Origin: Euryarchaeota archaeon UBA36 | GTDB lineage: Archaea > Thermoplasmatota > Poseidoniia > Poseidoniales > Thalassarchaeaceae | Assembly: GCA_002496485.1 (NCBI GenBank) | Contig: DAJW01000129.1 | Span: forward strand, 1-8,363 | Direction: 5' to 3' | Length of the DNA stretch: 8,363 bases | In this document: positions 1 through 5,745 of the stretch, one piece after another | Numbering within the stretch: position 1 is the first letter of the stretch | Layout of the letters: every line of letters starts with the position of its first letter | Program-made: the position numbers and the translations under genes | Notes under the pieces: model-generated | What the model was told of the DNA's origin: nothing | Database searches by the model: none | Seen by the model: only the letters and a program-made list of their open reading frames with translations

Positions 1-189
1 TTCTTTATTTGTTATTCCGGAAGGCAGTAGATGTAACTTAAGAGTAGTCCCCCCTATTACGATAGTATGGCCTGCATTATTTCCACCCTGAAATCTTACT
101 GCCCAGTCTGAGATAGTAGCAAGCTGATCTATAGCTTTACCTTTACCTTCATCCCCCCATTGGGCACCGAGTACAGCACATGCAGGCAA
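1..189 (-). CDS. purA: Adenylosuccinate synthetase, N-terminal fragment (runs off window)
   Basis: Read on the minus strand, this is the amino end of adenylosuccinate synthetase. The enzyme joins IMP and aspartate with GTP hydrolysis to make adenylosuccinate, the first committed step from IMP to AMP, in the cytoplasm. The 63 visible residues include the family signature GAQWGDEGKGK (residues 8-18; catalytic Asp13 and the GTP-binding loop), then QGGNNAGHT (34-42, catalytic His41), then KLHLLPSGI (51-59). No ATG lies in frame nearby. The TTG at 187-189 is chosen because it puts the catalytic Asp and His at about positions 13 and 41, as in the E. coli enzyme. The only other in-frame candidate, TTG at 259-261, would add 24 unsupported residues and overlap the divergent promoter and the region just before L40e. 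The rest of the gene lies left of position 1. Identity is very secure; the start is moderately so, since no ribosome binding site is visible. Confidence 0.95.
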   Translation of the reverse strand, partial: MPACAVLGAQWGDEGKGKAIDQLATISDWAVRFQGGNNAGHTIVIGGTTLKLHLLPSGITNKE

Positions 190-198
190 CGTGTTGTC

Positions 199-206
199 TA
201 CATGTA
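199..206. promoter_or_regulatory. TACATGTA palindrome in the purA/L40e divergent spacer
   Basis: A perfect 8-bp palindrome (TACATGTA) overlaps a second 6-bp palindrome (TGTACA, 203-208). It sits 10 nt upstream of the proposed purA TTG start, in the short region between divergent genes. It could be an operator, or part of the purA leader. Short palindromes arise by chance in AT-rich DNA, so this is only a candidate. Confidence 0.2.
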
Positions 207-231
207 CATAGGTGTTTGAATGCTTTGGCTG

Positions 232-245
232 AAATGATAAATTTT
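232..245. promoter_or_regulatory. AT-rich box, possible shared TATA element of the divergent purA / L40e promoters
   Basis: AAATGATAAATTTT is the most TATA-like stretch between the divergent genes. Archaeal TATA boxes lie about 25 nt before transcription starts. On the plus strand that places a start near 265, giving a leader of about 18 nt before the L40e ATG at 284. On the minus strand it places a start near 213, giving a short leader before purA at 189. The fit in both directions is suggestive. The box is not a strong consensus match, so confidence is low. Confidence 0.3.
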
Positions 246-283
246 GGGAAGTGGTTATCAATGTAATGTCTGCCGGAAGACCA

Positions 284-439
284 ATGGCACAGAGGCACCC
301 TGAGGCTGAGAATAGACTCTTGAAGAAGTGGATATGTATGAAGTGTTCAGCAACGCATAGGGGAAGTAAGCCTAGATCTTGTAGAAAGTGTGGATATACT
401 GGAATGAGGCCGAAGGCAGCGGAAAGAAGGAAGACGTGA
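284..439 (+). CDS. rpl40e: Large-subunit ribosomal protein L40e (eL40)
   Basis: A 51-residue basic zinc-ribbon protein of the large ribosomal subunit. Four cysteines form the metal site: ICMKC (C18, C21) and CRKCGY (C33, C36), followed by the family tail GMRPKAAERRK. The frame is open back to a GTG at 251 and an ATG at 266. The ATG at 284 is preferred because the product then starts MAQRHPEAENRLL, like archaeal L40e proteins, with a purine-rich GGAAGA just upstream (275-280). The loop between the two CxxC pairs is 11 residues here. From memory, archaeal and eukaryotic L40e proteins have 10 and a conserved NAR/YAR after the second cysteine, where this protein reads SATHRG. The lysE-type gene follows after 1 nt, with its ribosome binding site inside this gene. 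Identity is secure; the start is likely. Confidence 0.9.
   Translation: MAQRHPEAENRLLKKWICMKCSATHRGSKPRSCRKCGYTGMRPKAAERRKT
427..433 (+). promoter_or_regulatory. Ribosome binding site for the LysE-family gene
   Basis: AAGGAAG lies 7 nt before the GTG at 441, inside the last codons of L40e. It supports the GTG as the true start and suggests that translation of the exporter is coupled to that of L40e. Confidence 0.55.
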
Positions 440-440
440 T

Positions 441-1055
441 GTGTCATTTTGGTTGGCATGGGCTGAAGGATTTGGAATAAGCATAGGTTTGATTGTAGCT
501 TTTGGCCCACAGAATGTATATCTTCTTCGTCAAGGACTTCTAGGAAAGTATGTTCTTATAGCATGTCTGGTTTGTTTTATTTCTGATGCTTTATTGATTA
601 CTGCCGGCGTATTGGGTATCGGAAGAATACTATCTGAAATGGATGATTGGGCGCCGATAATAGCAATTGCATCTTCTTCATTTTTGGTTGGTTATGGTAT
701 ATTGAGGATATATTCCGCCATTAATCCCAAGGGATTAGAAACTGGAGAGATTGAATCAAGAACTATTCGAGGAACAATATTTTCTGGTTTGGCTTTTACT
801 TGGCTTAATCCTCATGTTTATGTGGACACGTTAATATTAATTGGTGGTACATCAAGCAGATATGTTGGCGATGATATGACTGGTTTTACATTAGGGGCAA
901 TTACGGCATCCTTTGTGTTCTTTTTCTCATTAGGTTATGGTGCTAAGTTTCTTTCTCCAATACTTAGTACGCCAAAATCTTGGATGATAATCGACTTAAC
1001 TGTAGCTGGAATTATGTTTATAATTGCAACTTTAATTATGAAGCCATATGTCTAG
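441..1055 (+). CDS. LysE/ArgO-family amino-acid exporter
   Basis: A 204-residue integral membrane protein of the LysE/ArgO (RhtB superfamily) group, which exports basic or other amino acids from the cytoplasm using the membrane gradient. Visible hallmarks are the first helix running into GPQNVYLLRQG (residues 22-32) and FTWLNPHVYVDT (119-130), which match the GxQN and LNPHVYLDT motifs of LysE and ArgO. Hydrophobic stretches at about 8-28, 38-62, 71-91, 111-135, 148-172 and 182-200 fit the six-segment fold, and about 200 residues is the usual family length. The start is a GTG with AAGGAAG 7 nt upstream. It follows L40e by 1 nt, so the two are probably co-transcribed. No LysG-like regulator is in view. 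The NPHVYVDT motif favours the lysine/arginine branch, but the substrate cannot be fixed from sequence alone. Confidence 0.88.
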   Translation: MSFWLAWAEGFGISIGLIVAFGPQNVYLLRQGLLGKYVLIACLVCFISDALLITAGVLGIGRILSEMDDWAPIIAIASSSFLVGYGILRIYSAINPKGLETGEIESRTIRGTIFSGLAFTWLNPHVYVDTLILIGGTSSRYVGDDMTGFTLGAITASFVFFFSLGYGAKFLSPILSTPKSWMIIDLTVAGIMFIIATLIMKPYV

Positions 1056-1114
1056 ACTAAATTAATTCAATTTGGAAAATTACGATTTGGATCCAAGAAA
1101 ATTAATTATTGATA
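1056..1114. other. Convergent intergenic gap between the LysE-family gene and UPF0147
   Basis: This 59-nt AT-rich spacer joins two converging genes. It contains a repeated AAATTAATT and two copies of ATTTGGA but no convincing hairpin. Short T runs occur on both strands and could serve archaeal T-tract termination, but none is long enough to call a terminator. Confidence 0.35.
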
Positions 1115-1390
1115 CTAGGAGCGAGAGACTTCATTTAACATCGATTCTAGAGTAGCTTGAATTTGCAAGCATAATGGGCCATAATGGGTAGGGAGATTTG
1201 GGTCATTGAAAATATCATCGAGAATTGATGCAGTCATTCCTAGCCTTACATCCATATCTTTGTTTTTATTAAGTAGCCACTTTTCTACTGCATCTTTAGA
1301 TGCTGATCTGATATTTCTAGGTACTTGACTGTCGTCCAATTGGGTTAATACTTGAGAAATCTGTTGAATACGCGAATCAATTGTTGACAC
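1115..1390 (-). CDS. UPF0147 family protein
   Basis: A 91-residue soluble, mostly helical protein that resembles the archaeal UPF0147 family of about 90 residues, whose function is not established. Recognisable features are an amphipathic N-terminal helix, VPRNIRSASKDAVEKW (residues 23-38; the family has VPKNVRRAA), a central VRLGMTASILDDI (48-60), and NDPNLPTHYG (62-71; the family has NDPNMP) before a final helix. The GTG start at 1390 is supported by GGAG 8 nt upstream. A TAA in the same frame at 1418-1420 excludes a much longer protein, and the upstream ATGs at 1398 and 1404 are out of frame. It is the last gene of the minus-strand series, 55 nt after the isoaspartyl peptidase, with a possible promoter of its own in the gap. 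Confidence 0.85.
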   Translation of the reverse strand: MSTIDSRIQQISQVLTQLDDSQVPRNIRSASKDAVEKWLLNKNKDMDVRLGMTASILDDIFNDPNLPTHYGPLCLQIQATLESMLNEVSRS

Positions 1391-1398
1391 TGTGCCAT

Positions 1399-1402
1399 CT
1401 CC
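1399..1402 (-). promoter_or_regulatory. Ribosome binding site deciding the UPF0147 GTG start
   Basis: GGAG on the minus strand, 8 nt before the GTG at 1390. It supports that non-ATG start over the nearby out-of-frame ATGs. Confidence 0.45.
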
Positions 1403-1439
1403 ATACTTACCAACCAGTTATACTCCTTAAGTACATCCC

Positions 1440-1452
1440 TATTTATTATTCA
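1440..1452 (-). promoter_or_regulatory. Possible TATA box for UPF0147
   Basis: On the minus strand the end of the peptidase gene reads TGAATAATAAATA. A start about 25 nt downstream would fall near 1418, leaving a leader of about 28 nt before the UPF0147 GTG. This would let UPF0147 be expressed apart from the upstream genes. The match is weak and the tract overlaps the peptidase stop codon. Confidence 0.25.
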
Positions 1453-2234
1453 TAAATCCAAGAAGCCCAAGGCATATTCTTCCTATTTGAGAGTCCAAAA
1501 CCGGGGCCCTCAGATCCTAGCGCGATTAACCCAACTTCTGAGCCTGAATCAATAATATTTTCTAGCGCCCATTTCATAGAATCTCTGATTTTATCTCCCT
1601 GTAATATTTTTTCAACTACTCTGTAACTCAATAAAGCTCTTGTGATTTCTTCACCTACCCCAGTGGCTCCAACACCAATTCCTTCTTGAACCCAAAAACC
1701 ACAACCTGGTAATGGTACATCGCCAATTCTTCCTGGTGGCCTATGTCCACACCCACCTGTACTTGTTGCACATACTATAATTCCATTAGAGTCTCTAGTG
1801 ATTATTCCAACTGTATCGCTGACTTCATCATGCGGCTCCCTTCCTTCAACATTAGATTGTACATGGCCTTTTTTGTCTGCCCAAATTCTAGCGCCTTCTC
1901 CACAAAGTCCATTGATTTTTTCTTCCAATAAATCTGCTGCAACTCTTATTGGATTTGGAGTATTTTTCATATCTACTACAAAACCCATTTTTCCTTCTGA
2001 GGTTTGAATTGATGCATCTAAAGAGATTGAGCCATCGGTTCGAAATACTGATCCTTGTCCTGCATTAAATACCGGATCATTTTCCAATGCCACACAACCT
2101 TCTACCGCTGCATCAATTGCATTACCTCCATTAACTAATATTTCAGTTGAAATTTTGATCGCTCTTTCTATATTTTCGAGTCTTTCTGGACCTGCACCTG
2201 CTCCACCGTGTGCAACTACTGCAGGTATTATCAT
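1446..2234 (-). CDS. Isoaspartyl peptidase / L-asparaginase (Ntn hydrolase)
   Basis: Member of the plant-type asparaginase/isoaspartyl dipeptidase family (T2 Ntn hydrolases). These hydrolyse L-asparagine and beta-aspartyl dipeptides after self-cleavage into alpha and beta chains. Counting from an upstream GTG (2267) as residue 1, motifs are VAHGGAG (18-24), GNAIDAAVEGCVALENDP (48-65), NAGQGSVFRTDG (68-79), the cleavage and nucleophile site SDTVG (Thr152), ATSTGG (167-172), GRIGDVPLPG (179-188; Arg180 and Asp183 as substrate contacts) and ATGVGEE (201-207). The ATG at 2234 is preferred over that GTG because family members begin just before the HGGAG strand and the GTG would overlap the MFS gene by 26 nt. 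At 262 residues it is shorter than the roughly 310-320 typical in bacteria, with a short linker before Thr152. It starts 7 nt after the MFS stop, suggesting coupling. Family is sure; preference for asparagine or isoaspartyl peptides is not. Confidence 0.92.
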   Translation of the reverse strand: MIIPAVVAHGGAGAGPERLENIERAIKISTEILVNGGNAIDAAVEGCVALENDPVFNAGQGSVFRTDGSISLDASIQTSEGKMGFVVDMKNTPNPIRVAADLLEEKINGLCGEGARIWADKKGHVQSNVEGREPHDEVSDTVGIITRDSNGIIVCATSTGGCGHRPPGRIGDVPLPGCGFWVQEGIGVGATGVGEEITRALLSYRVVEKILQGDKIRDSMKWALENIIDSGSEVGLIALGSEGPGFGLSNRKNMPWASWIYE

Positions 2235-2235
2235 C

Positions 2236-2244
2236 TTATCACTA
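2236..2244 (-). other. Three consecutive in-frame stop codons ending the MFS gene
   Basis: The MFS reading frame ends TAG-TGA-TAA and is followed by G and the ATG of the peptidase gene. A GGAG at 2248-2251 lies 13 nt before that ATG, inside the last MFS codons. The arrangement gives tight termination immediately before a probably coupled start. Confidence 0.6.
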
Positions 2245-3579
2245 AATCTCCAAATTGTTTTTTTCACTTGATTTTATATTAAATTGAATTAGTAATGCAA
2301 AGCAGAAAATTAATCCAGCAACTCTAAAACATGTATGAAAGGTCCACATTCCTGTACCCTCGACAGTTTCAGACCATAAAAACGCCGCGAACAAAGGGCC
2401 GAAAATTCTTGCTAGAGCTGCAGTACCTTCTTGAGCTCCCATTATCATCCCTAATTCTTGCCCTCTAGCAATCGATTCTGCAGTTAGAACACTACTTTGA
2501 GTTGGAGAAAAAAGTGCGTTTCCTATCGCAAGACCTGCTGCGGGGCCGAGTATAAGAATCGGCATTTTAGCAGTTACATATGGTAAACTGGAAATTCCGA
2601 GTCCAGCGAGTAATATCCCCAACATCATTAGCTTGGACATACCAAATCTATCACTTAAAGGTCCAATTAATACCCCTTGAACTATAGCCCCTAATAATCC
2701 AATAAATGCAAAAACCCATCCATTTTCCATTTCACTCCAACCTAGCCCACCTGATTCTATTGGCATAGCTGTGTATAGAATAAAGGTTCCATGCATCATA
2801 CTGAAAGCCATGTAGAATAGAAAATTTACCAGAACTAAAGAAGAAATTACTGGAATGCTAAGAACGCCAATTATGTCAGAGGTAATTTTAGCTATTGAAT
2901 TAGTCGAAGAATCTTTAATTTTACCAGTTGTTGAATCTAATTTTATACTCTCCTTTAACCAGAAATATGCCATTATTAGAGAAATTATAGATAAAATACT
3001 CGAGAAAATACACGGAAGTAAGTATTGATACTTTTCCCAGAATGATGTATTGAAAACTCCACCTATTCCATCAGCAGGATCTGATAGAACTCCTCCTAAG
3101 AAAGGTCCGATCATGAATCCTAGTCCAAAAGCTGCCCCTATCATCCCCATCCTTCTAGCTACTTGTTCTGGCTCACTAATATCTCCAATATATGCTCTGG
3201 CAACAGCAATATTTCCATTTCCCGCTCCCGATAAGAAACGAGCGATTATAGCCATTTCGAGACTATTTGAAAGCCCAAAAACAATAAAGAAAATAGAATT
3301 TGAAATCAAGCCAAACATTAGTATTGGCCTTCTACCGAATCTATCACTCAAAGTACCTAAAATTGGAGTGAATATGAACTGAGCTAAGGCATAAATCGCT
3401 ATTACAAATCCGACCCAGAAATCCCGACTCCCAATATCTGAAATTCCTTGATTAGATGCCAAGTCTTGAATAAAATATGTCAGAAATGGGATTACAATGG
3501 TGAATCCTAACATATCTACAAAAACGACTAGAAATAATATTGTCATCGGAGAACGTTGGTTCTGATACATATTCCTCAT
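2242..3579 (-). CDS. Major facilitator superfamily transporter (TetA/DHA1-like)
   Basis: A 445-residue inner-membrane secondary transporter of the drug:H+ antiporter type. The first helix carries FVDMLGFTIVIPFL (residues 20-33), typical of TetA-like proteins. Motif A, GTLSDRFGRR, sits between helices 2 and 3 (75-84); a motif-B-like arginine helix ARFLSGAGNG (113-122) leads to YIGD (130-133); a motif-C-like helix GAAFGLGFMIGPFLGG (148-163) follows; and the second half repeats motif A as GPLSDRFGMSK (306-316). A hydrophilic loop at about 209-235 divides the two six-helix halves. Length fits the family. Start is the ATG at 3579; ATGs at 3570 and 3546 are possible and none has a well-spaced ribosome binding site. 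It begins 35 nt after lonB and ends 7 nt before the peptidase, so probably belongs to one operon. The substrate is unknown. Confidence 0.9.
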   Translation of the reverse strand: MRNMYQNQRSPMTILFLVVFVDMLGFTIVIPFLTYFIQDLASNQGISDIGSRDFWVGFVIAIYALAQFIFTPILGTLSDRFGRRPILMFGLISNSIFFIVFGLSNSLEMAIIARFLSGAGNGNIAVARAYIGDISEPEQVARRMGMIGAAFGLGFMIGPFLGGVLSDPADGIGGVFNTSFWEKYQYLLPCIFSSILSIISLIMAYFWLKESIKLDSTTGKIKDSSTNSIAKITSDIIGVLSIPVISSLVLVNFLFYMAFSMMHGTFILYTAMPIESGGLGWSEMENGWVFAFIGLLGAIVQGVLIGPLSDRFGMSKLMMLGILLAGLGISSLPYVTAKMPILILGPAAGLAIGNALFSPTQSSVLTAESIARGQELGMIMGAQEGTAALARIFGPLFAAFLWSETVEGTGMWTFHTCFRVAGLIFCFALLIQFNIKSSEKNNLEI

Positions 3580-3614
3580 TCGGTTAGAGAATGTGGTTTT
3601 GAATATTGGCTGTA

Positions 3615-5669
3615 CTACACTGAAGATATTACCTCAGATCCTGTAGATATTGTATCGATTACTTTTGCTAATCTTTCTACAAGACTGATTTTCTCTTCTT
3701 TGCCTACCAGAGCATATTTCAACACTTCATCGAGAGAGTCTACAGGTAAAATTTCTACAATTGATTCATACTTTTCATCGATGAGAACATCCTGTATATT
3801 TGATCTTGGAATCACGATTTTGGTAATTCCGGATTTTGCAGCGGCCTCAATTTTTGCAGTCACTCCACCAATAGGTAATACCTCCCCTCTCACTGAAAGT
3901 GATCCAGTCATAGCTAAATTTTGCTCAATCGGAATCCCTTCAAAGGCACTAATTATTGCAGTAGCCATGGTTATAGAAGCGCTATCTCCATCAACATTAT
4001 GAGTTCCAGGGAATTGTACATGTAAGTCGAAATCCTTGATATCTTTTCCAGTTAGTTTCTTGACAACTGCACTAATATTAGTAACGCTTTCTTTAGCTAA
4101 GTCAGATAATCCCCCTGTTGCTATAACTTGTCCTGATCTTCCCTGTGATGGAGTTACCATAGCCTCTACAGGTAAAACTACGCCTGAATAGTCAGACATT
4201 CCAGTATCTGCTCCCAAAACAGCTAGGCCATTGACTCTACCTACACGTGCCCCTTTGTTGACCAGCATCGAATACTCGGATTGTCGCTCTAAGTATCTGT
4301 CTGCTACCTGTTGCTCCAAAGGTTTAGCAATCATTCTAGCTCTCTCTACATGTTTTGCACTTACTAAAGATAGTTTTTCCTCGGCAGCTAAATCTCCTGC
4401 TATCCTTACTAAACCACCTAGTTCTCTTAATCTGAGAGATAGTTTTCCCCTCCTTCCACTTCTTCTTTGTGCTTCTTTAAGTATTAATGAAATAGCATTC
4501 TTGTCGAAATGGGGTATGGCTTTACCACTCTCTTTCTTCATTTCATTTCTTACTTCTTGTGCTATGAATCTAATTAATCTACGCCTATTTCTTTCTGAAT
4601 CTCGCATGTCTGTATTAACATAAACTTCATATCCATATCCTCTGATTCTACTTCTCAAAGCTGGATGCATTTGCTGAATACTATCTAAATTTCCCGCAGC
4701 TACAAGAATGAAGTCTGTAGGAACTGGCTCTGATCTAGTAAGTGCTCCAGATGATCTTTCTGACCTTCCACTAATTGCTAATTCCCTTTCTTGCATTGCG
4801 ACAAGTAATGCTTGCTGTTCTTCCATTCTCAGCATTCTTATTTCATCTATGTATAGAACTCCCTTGTGTGCTCGATGAACCGCTCCTGGCTCGACCCTCT
4901 CGTGTGCAGGTGTGGCTAAATCTGCCCCCGATTGGAATGGATCATGCCTTACATCTCCTAATAATGCCCCTGCAAGATTTCCAGTAGCATCAACGAACGG
5001 CGGTTCATCACTTCTTTCGTGTTTTATAAGTAATTTTGGAATATTGGCTTCATCGCCTGCTGTTAACCTAGATCTAAGGAAGAAATAGCCAAATATTAGA
5101 ATGAATGAACCAAAAATAAATGTTAAAATTTCACCACTAGAAATAGTTGCAAGTAGCAATGCGGCCCCTATTATCAATGCTATGAAGAGGAGAGTTCTAT
5201 TGGTTCTTTCTCTTTGTTGACGTACATAGTTTCTTCGCTCCGCAATTAACCTAGAGCCTCGACCTGCGGGAACAGTCCGTACTTTTGGTTCATTTTCATC
5301 CTCATGATTTCTGTAAACCAATACATCTTCCAACTGCTCTTTTGGAAGAAATTCCGTCATTGATCTTGCAAGCATAGACTTCCCTGTACCAGGCTCTCCT
5401 ACCATTATCATATGTCTTCGTTGTTCAGAGGCTTTACGAACAACAATAGATGCGGCTTCTTGTCCAATTACCTGGTCAACTAATTTTTCGGGTATTGGAA
5501 CTTGTTCTGTGGATTCTATGTCAATATTCTTAATCCATTCTTCTACAGGAATTTCGCATATAGGATCTTTATCTTCTGAAGCTCCAAAGGCAGCACCATC
5601 CTCCCAAGATTCTAACGAATCCTGCTCCTTCTCATCGACTGAGTTTTTGAGTTCAGCTTCCTCGACCAT
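3615..5669 (-). CDS. lonB: ATP-dependent protease LonB, archaeal membrane-anchored type
   Basis: A 684-residue membrane-bound AAA+ protease that degrades misfolded and regulatory proteins on the cytoplasmic face. In order: an acidic N-terminal extension (about 1-55); IPEKLVDQVIGQ (59-70); Walker A GEPGTGKS (91-98); two adjacent membrane segments (about 159-177 and 182-198) inserted in the ATPase domain, the hallmark of archaeal LonB; Walker B VLYIDEI (271-277); sensor-1 AAGN (324-327); the probable arginine-finger region PALRSR (336-341); and a C-terminal serine protease domain with the catalytic dyad Ser563 in DGDSAS and Lys606 in GGVTAKIEAA. All key residues are present, so it should be active. 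There is no bacterial LonA-type N-terminal substrate domain. The ATG start has AGGA 6 nt upstream. It lies 76 nt after the surface-protein gene and 35 nt before the MFS gene. The acidic tract may be lineage-specific. Confidence 0.96.
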   Translation of the reverse strand: MVEEAELKNSVDEKEQDSLESWEDGAAFGASEDKDPICEIPVEEWIKNIDIESTEQVPIPEKLVDQVIGQEAASIVVRKASEQRRHMIMVGEPGTGKSMLARSMTEFLPKEQLEDVLVYRNHEDENEPKVRTVPAGRGSRLIAERRNYVRQQRERTNRTLLFIALIIGAALLLATISSGEILTFIFGSFILIFGYFFLRSRLTAGDEANIPKLLIKHERSDEPPFVDATGNLAGALLGDVRHDPFQSGADLATPAHERVEPGAVHRAHKGVLYIDEIRMLRMEEQQALLVAMQERELAISGRSERSSGALTRSEPVPTDFILVAAGNLDSIQQMHPALRSRIRGYGYEVYVNTDMRDSERNRRRLIRFIAQEVRNEMKKESGKAIPHFDKNAISLILKEAQRRSGRRGKLSLRLRELGGLVRIAGDLAAEEKLSLVSAKHVERARMIAKPLEQQVADRYLERQSEYSMLVNKGARVGRVNGLAVLGADTGMSDYSGVVLPVEAMVTPSQGRSGQVIATGGLSDLAKESVTNISAVVKKLTGKDIKDFDLHVQFPGTHNVDGDSASITMATAIISAFEGIPIEQNLAMTGSLSVRGEVLPIGGVTAKIEAAAKSGITKIVIPRSNIQDVLIDEKYESIVEILPVDSLDEVLKYALVGKEEKISLVERLAKVIDTISTGSEVISSV

Positions 5670-5675
5670 TGCGAT

Positions 5676-5693
5676 TCCTACTAGACCCTACTA
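5676..5693 (-). promoter_or_regulatory. Tandem TAGTAGG repeat overlapping the lonB ribosome binding site
   Basis: On the minus strand, TAGTAGG occurs twice (5693-5687 and 5683-5677) exactly 10 bp apart, one helical turn. The second copy runs into AGGA (5679-5676), 6 nt before the lonB ATG and the likely ribosome binding site. Spacing and position would suit an operator or a duplicated ribosome-loading site. No regulator is known from the sequence. Confidence 0.35.
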
Positions 5694-5745
5694 ATAGGAC
5701 CTTATTGAAGGTGCGTCTTAGTCTATGTTATCATCAAAATTCAAT
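5694..5745 (-). other. Upstream part of the 76-nt spacer between surface protein gene and lonB
   Basis: The spacer begins with an AT-rich stretch (about 5735-5750 on the minus strand, AATAAATTGAATTTT) that could hold a weak TATA box for an independent lonB transcript, with a leader of about 45 nt. No hairpin or T tract was strong enough to be called a terminator for the upstream gene, so read-through is also possible. Confidence 0.3.

Noticed and set aside
251..283. Extension of L40e to GTG 251 or ATG 266
   Set aside because: The added residues (MVINVMSAGRP) do not match the L40e N-terminus, and the ATG at 284 has a better upstream purine tract and family alignment. The ATG at 266 cannot be fully excluded as a leaderless start.
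1056..1114. Repeated AAATTAATT and ATTTGGA as a terminator or attachment site
   Set aside because: The repeats are short direct copies in AT-rich DNA, give no stable hairpin, and are not associated with any integrase or tRNA.
1405..1437. Minus-strand mini-frame ATG-TAC-TTA-AGG-AGT-ATA-ACT-GGT-TGG-TAA upstream of UPF0147 as a leader peptide
   Set aside because: Nine codons with no attenuator-like hairpin or run of regulatory codons; such frames are expected by chance in a 55-nt gap.
1743..2007. Two overlapping plus-strand frames with a Cys-rich start (CTCCTYY)
   Set aside because: They are antisense to the peptidase core (TSTGGCG region). The cysteines come from reverse reading of Thr/Gly codons and do not form a spaced metal site.
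3050..3382. Plus-strand open frame of 110 codons
   Set aside because: It lies wholly inside the MFS gene on the other strand. Its Pro/Ile/Lys-rich product has no recognisable domain and mirrors the codon bias of the real gene.
3556..4002. Plus-strand open frame of 148 codons across the MFS start and lonB end
   Set aside because: It is antisense to the strongly conserved LonB protease domain, with no motif and no separate coding signal.
4231..4623. Plus-strand open frame of 130 codons
   Set aside because: It is antisense to the lonB ATPase/protease junction. Its Leu/Ser-rich product is typical of reverse-strand shadow reading.
4775..4987. Plus-strand open frame of 70 codons
   Set aside because: It is antisense to the lonB segment that carries Walker B, with no independent support.
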